Both the position numbers and the translations under genes were made by a program. Below the pieces are notes generated by a model that did no database searches, was not told the origin of the DNA, and was given only the letters and a program-made list of their open reading frames with translations. Shown here one piece after another: positions 52,059-62,226 of a stretch of DNA of 64,000 nt (position 1 is the first letter of the stretch; each line of letters opens with the position of its first letter). This DNA is from Pomphorhynchus laevis (taxonomy: Eukaryota; Acanthocephala; Palaeacanthocephala; Echinorhynchida; Pomphorhynchidae): positions 62,001-126,000 of the forward strand of contig WNNJ02002420.1 in NCBI GenBank assembly GCA_012934845.2, given 5' to 3'.

Positions 52059-53002
52059 TTAAGATGACATGAGTTTGAATCGTTGAGAGAGGACATAAGA
52101 CGCGTGAGAGCGATGCTTGAAAACAATTTTTAGGAGAGGGGGCTGGGAAGGATTAGATTGAGAAGATTTGTTTAGACGGATGAATGCGACAGGAGAAATG
52201 TCCTTGAAAAAGGATGGTTTATCCGCAGGAACAATAGACGAGAGGATGGATCTGAAGGCGGAAACATCGTGGTCCAGACGTGCTTGTGGAGATAAGGAGT
52301 TAGAAGGCGTGATATTAGTAACAATGACGCAACGATCGCGAGAAGCAAAGCGCTTCCGTAAAGGAGGACGACTGACGTGAGTAGGTGAGATCACGATAGA
52401 AGAGCTGGCAGTTGATGATTTGGAGGGATTTGGTTTGACGACGGGAGACATAGAGGATAATGATAATAAAGAGGGTGGCAAGCGATGTGAGGAAATGTTA
52501 TGAGTGGAAGGATAGTGGAGGTTGGTGGAGGTGATTTTGATTGATGGATGCAAGTTATTGAGAAACGAGACATGAAGGACGGGACGTGGGGTGTCGGGGA
52601 GTGAAAATACATTAGTTGTAACAATTTGCGGCTCCGTCACTGTCTCGGTAGATTTATCATATATTGACAAAATCTATCTTGCTGCGATACAATTTGCGGC
52701 TCCTTTACGGTCTCAGTAGATTTATCAGAAATTTGAGAAATTTCATCATGCTGCGATGCCATTTCTAATTGATTTAAGCGTTCTATTAACAAATTGATTT
52801 GTTTCGCCGCACAGAATCCGCAGTAGAACGGTGGCCCACCACAAGTTTCCTGACCCAAAGCACAATTATGTGTTACTGATGTCCAGATTTGACAGCCGCT
52901 AGCGGAGCATTCCACTTGTATGTTCTCGAGCTTGCCGGTTTTATCGGTATCAACAGAGATTGCTCGCTTGGCTTTTGGTAGATTTTTCTTCTTGGATCCC
53001 AT
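52059..53002 (-). pseudogene. LINE-C copy 3 ORF1
   Basis: MGSKKKNLPKAKRAISVDTD start; PHD-like pattern C..C (VECSASGCQIWTSV) and FYCGFCAAK within the first ~75 residues, a coiled-coil-like LLIERLNQLEMA, then a frame change at the 70-bp duplication and a second open part (52670-52059) with RDRCVIVTNI, LDHDVSAFRSI and KIVFKHRSHASYV (RRM-like). A second, duplicated start (MGAKKKNLPKAKRAINTQT) lies at 53136-53080. Confidence 0.8.
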
Positions 53003-53188
53003 TAACTGTAGGTTACGATAGTTTACAATTTTTAAAACTGCGCTCCTTGTTGTGTGTTTAAGCTGTTTAAATTTTTTGTTTGTGTATTTATTGCTCGCTT
53101 GGCTTTTGGTAGATTTTTCTTCTTGGCTCCCATTAACTGTAGGTTGCGATAGTTTACAATTTTTAAAACTGCGCTCTTGTTGTGTTTA

Positions 53189-53640
53189 AGGTTTCCCAGG
53201 CCTACGTCATAATGGCATACGAGACATTGTTTTTCAGGCTGCACAATCGGCTGGGATGCACGTTGGACGAGAAGTCCCGAACCTGCTAAAGAATCTCAGA
53301 GAAAGACCGGCTGATATTCTAATTTATGGAGATCCGCCGGAAGCAGTGGATTTTGCAGTTACAAACCCGCTACAGAAGGCCTACATCCGCCATGCCGCTC
53401 ATACCCAACTTTTCACAGCCAATGAATACGCCTCCAATGTCAAAGACAGGAAATACCGGGCTCAAATGATCGAAGCAGGATACAACTTCACTCCCGCTTT
53501 GCTACAGTGTTACGGAGGCTGGAATCCAGAGGGTGAGCAAGAAGTTAGGCGCATAGCTCGGAATTTAGCTCTTCGTTCATCAATGTCGTAAGATATTGCA
53601 GCAGCGCGCCTGTTTCAGCGTATTTCAATTGCTGAACTGA
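53189..53640 (+). mobile_element. REL-1 copy 5, right part (endonuclease)
   Basis: Continues from 48927: GLRHNGIRDIVFQAAQSAGM, RPADILIYGDPPEAVDFAVT, VKDRKYRAQMIEAGYNFTPA, then a stop and AAARLFQRISIA. PD-(D/E)XK-like core A-D-I...V-D-F-A-V-T. Truncated at about 53640 where LINE-D copy 1 begins. Confidence 0.85.
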
Positions 53641-53650
53641 AAAGGTTTCG

Positions 53651-54184
53651 TTGAAGGTTTCGTCTCAAATCGAAAGTCTCAATAGTAAACTATCAAATAT
53701 TGAAGGATCTATTAATTTCAATGAAATGACGAATGATAATTACTCTCATTCGAAACTCGAAGCTTCAGGAAAAACTTTTGCGGGTGTGGTTCGTAAGGAG
53801 GTAGCCAGAACTGTCCTTGATACCTCTCGTATTGACCATCATTCATCGACCCCGTTACAAATAATGAAGATTTGCGCTGAGGAAAATCTGCGAGCTTCAA
53901 ATATAATAGTAACCGGTTTAGAAGTTTATTCAGATGATGATGCTGTAATTCGAGATATATTTACAGAAATTGGTGTACAAATACCATCTGAATGCAAAAT
54001 TAATGCACGTCGTATCCCTGCTTACCGACAAGATATACCTGCATGGTTACTAGTAAAATTAAATGAGGGCATGGTGAGAGATATACTAAAGAAGAGCCAT
54101 CAACTAATACATAGCACGCAATTCCCTAATGTTTTTGTGACCCCGATCTATCTCCACCGGAACGAGAAGCTCGAAAGGCACTAA
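53651..54184 (+). pseudogene. LINE-D copy 1 ORF1 C-terminal part
   Basis: Coiled-coil-like QIESLNSKLSNIEGSINF, then KTFAGVVRKEVARTVLDTS, and an RRM-like block NIIVTGLEV...DIFTEIGVQIPSECK and NVFVTP. After a frame change at about 54150 it continues DLSPPEREARKALRVELKEK to ~54230. Homologous to 25615-26380 and 39801-40034. Probably the RNA-binding partner of ORF2. Confidence 0.75.
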
Positions 54185-54389
54185 GAGTTGAACTAAAAGA
54201 AAAACGTGCGGCGAATCCATCTTATTATTACGTAGTCCGTGACATCAGTGGTGCGTAAAACTGTAAAAAACTCTTTAACCTCTCAATCAATTTCCCAACA
54301 AATTATCCTTGAAAAGCTCACGACAGAAGTCCACGAAAATACATGCACTCCTTCGGATATATGACGACTAACCTTAAGAGCTCCTGATA

Positions 54390-57129
54390 ACATGAAGACC
54401 AATTATTTGGAAGCGTTTAGACTTCTGTTATTTAATGTAGAGGGTTTACAAAAGCTCATTGATGATGGAATTTTACAGTGGTTCGAACATTTGATATTCT
54501 CGTTCTCGTGGAAGCATTAAATACGGGTAAATGTAATATACCAGGATTCTACACTTTTGATCTACCTGCTATCATTGGAACAAGAGGCCGTCCGTACGGC
54601 GGAATTACTCTAGGGTTCAAACCTATAATTGATAACTGGGTTTCCAAACAGTCTAGCAACTCAATTGCGGTTGACACACCTTGTGCGTTAATTGTAGTTT
54701 CATATTACAAACATTCTCTATCAACAGCAGATATTATTGATGATATATCACAATTATTAGATGTTGTAGATCTATCAAAATCGGTTATCATCGCAGGTGA
54801 TTTTAATTCTCGTTATACTTCACTGTTAACGAACAAACTTGAGCAACTGCAAGCTTACTTTAGATCTTTAAACCTTGAACTCTATATCCCACTTGAAAAA
54901 TGGTCGTACGAATCGTGGAACGGTCGAAGTTGTATAGACTTTGTTTTCTCTAATGTCCCGATACATAACATACACCTTGAGCTTGCAAGCAGATGGTCTC
55001 TCGTACGAAAACATAAACCCTTATCATGTATTTTTCACTGTGCTGTAACTAGACACCAACAACAGTCAATTCCTAAAAGCAGTAAGAGTAGGAGCATATG
55101 CTTTCCATCTCTTAATCATCATATGATTAATAAATCGTTTGATCTTTTGTCAGTTGGCAGGTTGGGAGATAGTATGGATTGCCTAACTTCCACCTTATTG
55201 GCATCATGTCAGGAAAGAAATATCGGGAAACAGTTCAAACATTACAAGCAAAGACAGGAATGGCTACGTTCTATGCAACACTCATTAACCCGATTCAACA
55301 AAATATTACGATTTAATCTTGACGTTTGTGAAGAATACTCGTGCTTACGAAAACAATACTGCCGTCTAAATGCATCGTGGAGAAAGGCTCGAATATTACG
55401 GAAAGAACAAAAAATCATTCTTCAAGCATAAGTCTCGCCGTGGAAATTAAGAAATCAAAATAAGTCCACTACTTCTCAAATTACATTATCTATGTGGGTT
55501 TCTCATTTTCACACAATTTATAAGAATCCTCTAAAAAAGGATGCATCAATAAGTTTGCCTTTAAATTGTATTTCGTCATTAATAAACGATAATTCTCTTG
55601 ACTATAAATTTACCATTCAAGAATTAGAAATGGCAGTAAAATTAATGAAGAATGACAAAGCTTCTGGCCCAGATGACTTATGTGCCGAACATATCAAATC
55701 TTCTTATGCGTTATTAAGAAACTACTGGGCTTTCCTATTCAATTCGTTGCTTCATGGTGCTACTATACCCGACTCATGGCGGTTGGGTGTAATAAAGGTA
55801 CTATACAAAGGAAAAAATCTCCAAATGACACAAACTCTTACCGCGGAATCGCTTTGCTAAACCACTGCTACAAATTTCTGACTTTAGTCATGTCTATTCG
55901 GTTAGTAAACGATCGAGGTTTTATGCTCCCAAATGAGCAACATGGGTTTCGCCGTGGTAGATCTACGACTGACGCTATTAGAATTGTTAGGGACTGGTCA
56001 TTGACTCGTACAGTCGTCACACATCGTTGTATGCAATTTTCATTGATTTTCAAAAAGCATTTGATTCAGTTAATCGAAACATTCTGCTTGATAAACTCCA
56101 TAGAAGATTTGGAATTTCTGGTCGTTTTCTGAATCTATTGCTTGGAGTACTACAACCTAGTTCGGTACGTGTATTTGATGGACTCAGATTTTCGGATTCG
56201 TTTGTGATTGACCGAGGCGTGCTACAGGGAGACCCTATGAGCCCTCTACTATTTTCATTCTTTGTAGCGGACTTACCGGAGATGCTACGTAGCTTTTCCC
56301 CAAAAATAAAATGTGTTTTGTATGCTGATGATCTCGTCATATTATCGTCAAATGGTACCGCGGCTCAAAAAGCCTTGACAGCCCTAGAGAGGTTTTGTGT
56401 AGTAAACTAGATATCAATAAATAAACGGAAGTCAAAGGTCCTGAAATTTAGAAAAGGTGGACCGTTATGTCGTAATGACAGATTAGTAATCGACGGTGAA
56501 CCTTTAGAATTTTGTAACAGCTATACATACCTAGGCATTCTACTGACGTCAAGATGGTCTTTTACGCAATATATGGAACAAAAAGCATCGAAACTGACGA
56601 TAGTTACCTCACTTGATAAAAATATAGGTTCCTTATCTTTTGAAGGCGCGCTAAACTACTTTAGGATCATGCTTCTACCAATAATTACTTATGGAATTCA
56701 GGCAATATGGTTAGATCTAAGGGCAGATAATTTCAGACAATTGTGGCCTTTTTCGCTCGTTTAGAACAGTGCTCCATCGAAATAAGTGATCGGTTAAAAC
56801 TTCCACACACAGCGGAAGTCTACAAAAATGCTGAAACATTTAAAAATAAATGGAATAATTTGGACAACGATCATAAGCTAACATCCGTTTTCACTCAAAC
56901 AGCATGGAAAGCAGCTTCTTACTCAAAACGGCCTTTAGCTTGGCGTATATCAACACACGGTTATCATGACAAGTATTGTTCAATAAAAATTCAATGTCAC
57001 GATAGATCAGATATGTGCATATGTATATTCTGTCATCATCTTTGCAAATCGATCCTACATGTATTTTCTTGCCTGTACCTTAAACAACTATCATTAAAAG
57101 AGATTGACATGTTACCCACTCAACGCTAA
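54390..57129 (+). pseudogene. LINE-D copy 1 ORF2
   Basis: APE: LLLFNVEGL, ILVLVEAL, RGRPYGGITLGF, VIIAGDFNSRY, ESWNGRSCIDFVF, LVRKHKPLS. RT: KASGPDDLCAEHIKS, VIKVLYKGKN, YRGIALLNHCYKFLT, EQHGFRRGRSTTDAI, FIDFQKAFDSVNR, DRGVLQGDPMSPLLFSFFVA, LYADDLVIL (Asp pair at 56327-56332). C-terminus: WRISTHGYHDKY and CICIFCHHLCKSILHVFSC. Catalytic residues are intact but the frame is broken. Confidence 0.82.
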
Positions 57130-57339
57130 TCAGCAATCAAATTCTACATATTCATAACGCAATACTGAAGAATGAAAAGAATTATAATTACAAATATTAC
57201 TCACATCTTCTTTGTGTATTTTGACTATTTATTTGTTTATGATTATTTTTCCCTGGCCGCGAGGCAAGTGGGGCAATAATACCTCGTCATTAATATTACA
57301 TTAATATCATTCAATTGAAGCGACTTTTCAATTTCTCAA

Positions 57340-57945
57340 AGAACGGAAATATGATGATAGTATTGTATCTCGAAGGCGATTCTAAGCGCATGCTCTCATA
57401 AGAAGGTACGAAACATAATGCCTCATCTTAAGAAAATTATGCATATCCCGATTTGGCTTCGTAGACTTCAATCTTGTCTTATATCTGAAAGCAGAAGGCG
57501 TCGCTATGAATTGCACGTATCAGATAGTTATACTCAATTGAGACGCTTGTATAACACACACATGCGCGAGTATAAAAAAGCAACATTAATTGCGATGGAA
57601 GCTGATCGTTTAAATAGTGCGGAACTGTACCCATGGAAAATAAAACCAAAACGTAAAGATGACGGATCTAGAGTTCCTTTGGATCAATGGTTCGTTCATT
57701 TTAAAAAAGTATTACATGATGATTCCATCGTCGTCCTAAATAACATTCAAAGTTTGACTAGAAATATCCCGATTACATTGGTAGACTCAGATCCAATTAA
57801 CTCTTTGATTACTAGCGAGTAAGTTGAATCAGCATTGTTACGCATGGCAAACAAAAAAGCCGCTGGCCCCGATGACGTATGTGTAGAACACCTGAAATCG
57901 TTTCTCTCATTTCTTAGCAATTATTGGTTACATATTGAGAAAAAA
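57340..57945 (+). mobile_element. LINE-D copy 5, left part (interrupted by LINE-E)
   Basis: 5'-truncated LINE-D starting after the APE domain (about ILSACSHKKVRNI), with IPIWLRRLQSCL, YTQLRRLYNTHMREYKKATL, then MANKKAAGPDDVCVEHLKSF and LSNYWLH. The reading resumes at 62233 with MFNSFLCEDLP, matching NYWAFLFNSLLHGATIPD of copy 1 in order and spacing. Confidence 0.85.
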
Positions 57946-58048
57946 AATTTTAACAGCATAAATACACAAAAATTATATTAAAAAAAAGTTTGAGATAAAA
58001 TAACATACACAAATTACAATTAATATACACAAACCAATATCAAACATC

Positions 58049-59284
58049 ATGGTCAAACAGAGGAAGACTACAAAGCGAGCTATTGCAACAAAGTTTGTGG
58101 ATCATCAGATTCAATGTTCTAGTGAAGATTGTAGTGTGTGGACAAGTGTATCGTTTCCGGAGGAAAAGAAATCTGCGCTATCGAATAAATCATTTTACTG
58201 TGGGTACTGCTGCGCATCTTTGCTAATTCATTTGAAGGGCCATTGTGACGAGAAAATATCTACAAATGCTTCGGAAAGGAACACATATTCAAAAAGTTGC
58301 ATCGATCGGGAAGTACAAAGTTCTGGCGAATCAGATACCTATAAAGATATACCCATTCAAGAGTTTCACGTTCAGAACACTAAAAATACAAATAGCGAAA
58401 TACCAAGTTCATCCCGTATCTGGAAAAAAGGTCATCCAAATTCACGCGTGATGCAAACGTTGAGTAAGAAATTTGAAGGCAATAGTGCGTCGTCAATATC
58501 GGTTGTTAGTGGTGAGCCGTCGGTGTCGCTGGACAATGATGCTTTGAAGGTATCGGACAATTACGAAGTATCGTCTATATCGGTGATTAATGATTATCGC
58601 AATGAAATCGGTATAACTGGAGTCACCGATGAACGAGCTTCACACAATGATACAGACGTCGATATAGATAATGTTCACTCAGCTTTCAAGTGTATTTGTT
58701 CAAATGAGATGGAACAAGGGCGAGACGCAAGAAGCAAACCGGATGAGGGTGGTGACGGCAGCGATTCTTTCAGCAAAAAAACGTATTTTGATAATAAAAG
58801 TCACACAGATCGCAATCATACATTAAATAGGGGCTGTAACATACTTATTTGGGGTTTAGATGAGTCATCAGCCTCAAGTGCACAGGAGCGGCTTGATGAT
58901 GATATTGCCGGTTTACGTGTGTTCTTTTCTAATTTGCTCGAAAAAGGTGAGGAAGAGGTCGCATCGTCTATTTTAGTAAGGCAGCTCTATAGGTTGGGTA
59001 AGAAAAACGATAGATCACGATTGCTAAAGGTTGTGTTAGGATCGGCAGAGCAAGCAAAGTGTCTTTTAGACCGTGGTTATCGACTTAAAGGTAACAAAAT
59101 ACGAATTTTACGTGATCTTTCTCTCGAAGACAGGCAAAAATTGAAGGATATCAAGGCGGAACTTCATTACAGGCTGCAAAACGGTGAATCGAATCTGTGC
59201 ATTCGAAATTTTCGGGTTGTGAGGTGGCGTCCTGCAGTTCGATGGAGATCGATCAATCTTTCTCTAGACCATACAACGCCATGA
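58049..59284 (+). CDS. LINE-E ORF1 protein (zinc finger + RRM-like)
   Basis: 411 residues. Basic N-terminus (VKQRKTTKRA), a PHD-like finger with Cys23, Cys28, Cys51 and Cys54 (QCSSEDCSVW, FYCGYCCASL), a long Ser/Asp-rich linker, then an RRM-like part from about residue 263 (NILIWGLDESSAS) with LLKVVLGSAEQAKCLL and IRILRDLSLEDRQKLKDIKA. CR1 ORF1 proteins of this layout bind the element RNA. The stop TGA (59282-59284) overlaps the ORF2 start ATG (59281-59283). Confidence 0.88.
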   Translation: MVKQRKTTKRAIATKFVDHQIQCSSEDCSVWTSVSFPEEKKSALSNKSFYCGYCCASLLIHLKGHCDEKISTNASERNTYSKSCIDREVQSSGESDTYKDIPIQEFHVQNTKNTNSEIPSSSRIWKKGHPNSRVMQTLSKKFEGNSASSISVVSGEPSVSLDNDALKVSDNYEVSSISVINDYRNEIGITGVTDERASHNDTDVDIDNVHSAFKCICSNEMEQGRDARSKPDEGGDGSDSFSKKTYFDNKSHTDRNHTLNRGCNILIWGLDESSASSAQERLDDDIAGLRVFFSNLLEKGEEEVASSILVRQLYRLGKKNDRSRLLKVVLGSAEQAKCLLDRGYRLKGNKIRILRDLSLEDRQKLKDIKAELHYRLQNGESNLCIRNFRVVRWRPAVRWRSINLSLDHTTP

Positions 59285-62163
59285 TTGGACATCTAGTGGA
59301 TATATGTTTGGAAAGGAAGTTGCCATCTAATTGTTCAGAGAGAATATGTAATAATGAATGTCCTCTGGTGGTAGGTTACTCCAATATCAGAAGCTTACCT
59401 GCTCAATTGTCTGAAGTGCAGCAGTTTATATCTTTTAAAGATTTTGACGTGTTTTGCATTTCTGAGTCATGGCTTCATTATCAAATTAATGATGACCTTA
59501 TGGCTATCTCTGGGTATCGACTTTTGAGAGCAGATAGAGTTGCAGGTCGTCGTGGCGGGGGTGTTGCTGCTTATATTAAAAACACCTTATCAATTACGAA
59601 GATTACTGAATTGTGCGATGATCACTATTCATTCGAGTTATTGTCATTCTGCGTCAATGATACTCATTGTTCAATAGATATCTGCGTCGTATACAGATCA
59701 CCCTCAGTTCATACACAGTTAGATCTTCTGAAAAATCAGTTAAGATCATTCTGCTCCTCAAATTATTTCTTCCTTATTGGGGATTTTAATCTTCCTCAAG
59801 TTAACTGGATTAGTAACAACCGGTATTACTATAATGTCGAAAACTGCGAGCTTGCTGAATTCTTGCTGGCAGAGCTTCTCCTGATCCAACATATTAATCA
59901 GCCAACATGTATATCGTCTCAACCAGAGACAATATTAGATCTTGGGTTTACCAAGCGCATTGAAGATGTAATCAGAGTTGATTTCGAGTCTCCTTTAGGA
60001 ACCAGTGACCATTGTGTGATTTCAGTACAGATTGCTCACACTTTACAACGACGATCTAAGTGCAGTGGCATCGGAAAGCGTAATTGGAATCGAGTAAATG
60101 TGGAAGATCTCCAACTCTATAGTCATCAGCTGAACTTCGGATCTGCTGATCTTCCAATTGATGATCATTTATCGTTAGTGACCAGTAACCTCATAACCAT
60201 TTCGGATACGTTTGCACCAATAAGAAATAGGGCTTACAAGACGACAACGCCATTGTGGTTCGACAATGAGTTGGAGACTACGATAAAGGAAAGAAATCGA
60301 TTATGGCGAATCTCTCAACGTAACACTGTTACGCACCGTGAGTACAAAACTCTTCGCAATCTATGCAACCAACTAAAACGCTCAAAAAGAAAAACATTTG
60401 AAGAGGGTATTGCTTCTGACATTAACAGGTCACCTAAACGTTTTTGGGCATACGTTAGACATCGTCGAATCCTACCTTCTACGATTAATTGTGTACGTTT
60501 AGAAAGTGGTGATGTAGTTGACAAGGAGGCTATTGTGGAAGCTCTTGCAAGCAGTTTTGTAGTATCTCCATCCTCGCAATCGAATATTGACCAGATACAG
60601 TACCCGCCCAACTTACAATCTAACTTACCAATATCTCCTATTAATGTCATTGAAGTTCAGTCTGAACTCCATAAATTAAATAGTTTTGGCTCTGCAGGAC
60701 CAGATGGTGTATCCCCTTTTCTTTTGCGTACTCTGTCGCACATTATTGCTCCAAGCCTTACGTCTCTATTTCATCGAAGCTTACAGTATTCGTGGATTCC
60801 TGATGATTGGAAAAGGGCAATTGTTGTACCTATTCCAAAGAAACAGTTGGCACTAACTTGTTCAGATTTTAGACCAATTAGTCTTACCAGTGTTATTTCT
60901 AAAATTATGGAGAGACTCATTGCGAAGAGAATACGTGAACATCTAAATTTATATCAAATTCTTGATGATTCTCAGCACGGCTTCCGACCTGGTCGCTCGT
61001 GCCTAACTAATCTGTTGAATGCTCGCGAACATTGGGTAGCTGCTCTTAGTTCGGGTCTTACAGTTGATATAATATTTCTTGATTTCTCTAAGGCCTTTGA
61101 TAGAGTTCCACATGCTGGTTTAGATTCACTACTACGTCATTACGGTGTACCTACGACAATTTGCAACTGGATTAAGACATTTCTCGAGGATCGATCATTC
61201 GTTGTGCGATTAGATGAAGTTTTGTCAACAGCTCGACGTGTTCATTCGGGTGTTCCTCAGGGCACGGTCCTAGGTCCACTTCTCTTTATCATCTTTTTGA
61301 ATGACCTACTCCTAAGGTTAAAGTGTCCTCACCTGGCATTTGCTGACGATGTTAAAATATGGGCAACAACCCAAAACGAGGCGGATTGTGAATTTTTACA
61401 ATGTGACCTTAACCGTATCGGGACTTGGTGTAATAGCACTGGCTTGATACTCAACGCGACAAAATGTGTATGGATCAGATTGGGTAGAGATAAAACTCAT
61501 TTCGATTACAAAATAAATGGACACTCAATCAAGCGAGTCTCAGAACATCCCGACCTGGGAGTGATAATTCACGAATCGCTAAAGACAAGAGCAAATAGTG
61601 ATCACGCGCGGTTAAAAGCGATACGTGCCTTATACTGCATAAAAATGACTTTTGCAAAATTATCGCCGCAAATCTTCGCCAAACTTTATTGTGCCCTAGT
61701 AAGACCACATCTTGAGTATTGTGTACAGGCAACCTTTCCAACGACCAGGAGTGAGTTGAATAACTTGGAAAGTGTAATGAGACGAGCTTCTCGGATGTGT
61801 TGTCAAGGAAGCTTTATTTCAAGATTAAGATGTTTGAACGTTTTATCAGTGAGGTATCGGTATCTTTTTCTTGATCTGATTACACTTTGGAAAATTGTAC
61901 ATTCAGCTGATGGCTTTCCTTTGGGTGTAGTTAGATTTCGAGATAATTCGAGATTGCGAGGCCATTGTAAGATGCTTTTTAAAAAATTACCGGGTAAGCT
62001 GCGAAAATTTTACAGACTGTCTGAACGGGCAGTAGATGTTTGGAATAGTTTGCCTGAACCTATCGCTGCCATCACCAATTTCCTCGCTTTCAAAAACAGG
62101 GTTCGACGTTGGATATACGTCCAGGCTGATTTGTCACCTTTTCTAACCTACCCATTTGGTTGA
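59281..62163 (+). CDS. LINE-E ORF2 polyprotein (APE endonuclease + reverse transcriptase)
   Basis: 960 residues from the ATG at 59281; I chose this start because it overlaps the ORF1 stop as ATGA and begins the protein just before the APE domain (the frame is open 84 nt further up). APE: GYSNIRSLP, FCISESWLH, RRGGGVAAYI, LIGDFNLPQVNW (GDFN near residue 166), LGTSDHCVIS. RT: GSAGPDGVSPFLLR, FRPISLTSVISKIMERLIA, SQHGFRPGRSCLTN, IFLDFSKAFDRVPH, SGVPQGTVLGPLLFIIFLND, FADDVKIW (Asp 689-690). C-terminal RRASRMCC and VWNSLPEPI. No internal stop. Confidence 0.92.
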   Translation: MIGHLVDICLERKLPSNCSERICNNECPLVVGYSNIRSLPAQLSEVQQFISFKDFDVFCISESWLHYQINDDLMAISGYRLLRADRVAGRRGGGVAAYIKNTLSITKITELCDDHYSFELLSFCVNDTHCSIDICVVYRSPSVHTQLDLLKNQLRSFCSSNYFFLIGDFNLPQVNWISNNRYYYNVENCELAEFLLAELLLIQHINQPTCISSQPETILDLGFTKRIEDVIRVDFESPLGTSDHCVISVQIAHTLQRRSKCSGIGKRNWNRVNVEDLQLYSHQLNFGSADLPIDDHLSLVTSNLITISDTFAPIRNRAYKTTTPLWFDNELETTIKERNRLWRISQRNTVTHREYKTLRNLCNQLKRSKRKTFEEGIASDINRSPKRFWAYVRHRRILPSTINCVRLESGDVVDKEAIVEALASSFVVSPSSQSNIDQIQYPPNLQSNLPISPINVIEVQSELHKLNSFGSAGPDGVSPFLLRTLSHIIAPSLTSLFHRSLQYSWIPDDWKRAIVVPIPKKQLALTCSDFRPISLTSVISKIMERLIAKRIREHLNLYQILDDSQHGFRPGRSCLTNLLNAREHWVAALSSGLTVDIIFLDFSKAFDRVPHAGLDSLLRHYGVPTTICNWIKTFLEDRSFVVRLDEVLSTARRVHSGVPQGTVLGPLLFIIFLNDLLLRLKCPHLAFADDVKIWATTQNEADCEFLQCDLNRIGTWCNSTGLILNATKCVWIRLGRDKTHFDYKINGHSIKRVSEHPDLGVIIHESLKTRANSDHARLKAIRALYCIKMTFAKLSPQIFAKLYCALVRPHLEYCVQATFPTTRSELNNLESVMRRASRMCCQGSFISRLRCLNVLSVRYRYLFLDLITLWKIVHSADGFPLGVVRFRDNSRLRGHCKMLFKKLPGKLRKFYRLSERAVDVWNSLPEPIAAITNFLAFKNRVRRWIYVQADLSPFLTYPFG

Positions 62164-62226
62164 TCTTTTTTCTGTATTGTGTGATCGGCTTAAAGCCTTA
62201 TGGCTAAGTCTGAACTTGATAATAAT

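Larger units (their letters stand above)
48928..53188 (-). mobile_element. LINE-C copy 3: full-length (4261 bp) insertion in REL-1
   Basis: Minus strand. The 3' end at 48928 has AAATAAATCCG followed by a T run; the 5' end at 53188 lies after a 131-bp tandem duplication of the 5' UTR and ORF1 start (52961-53091 and 53092-53188). ORF1 spans 53002-52059 with an internal ~70-bp duplication near 52620-52730. ORF2 spans about 51904-49315. Flanked by AGGTTT. Few frame breaks: about one in ORF1, and in ORF2 a shifted stretch at about 50620-50430. It is a young insertion, the best reference for the family here. Confidence 0.92.
53641..57295 (+). mobile_element. LINE-D copy 1 (ORF1 part, APE, RT, C-terminal zinc motif)
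   Basis: + strand, 5'-truncated within ORF1. Order: ORF1 (53651-54230), APE (54390-55431), RT (55492-56410 and 56573-56764), C-terminal region with a Cys/His cluster (56743-57129), then a 3' UTR ending near 57295 with CCGCGAGGC...ATACCTCG hairpin-like sequence and a TTAATATTACATTA tail. At least four frame breaks. The overall plan (APE; GVLQGDP; C-terminal CCHC) fits the I/Ingi/Vingi-like part of the LINE tree, but the clade needs a phylogeny. Confidence 0.83.
57946..62226 (+). mobile_element. LINE-E: apparently intact full-length CR1-type retrotransposon
   Basis: About 4.28 kb inside LINE-D copy 5, same strand. A short 5' UTR (57946-58048), ORF1 (58049-59284), ORF2 (59281-62163), a 3' UTR and a (TAA)n-type tail ending near 62226. 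Both ORFs are open from end to end with catalytic residues present. The insertion edges share at most ATAT, so there is no long target duplication, as often with CR1. It is the only element in the window that looks whole. Confidence 0.9.
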
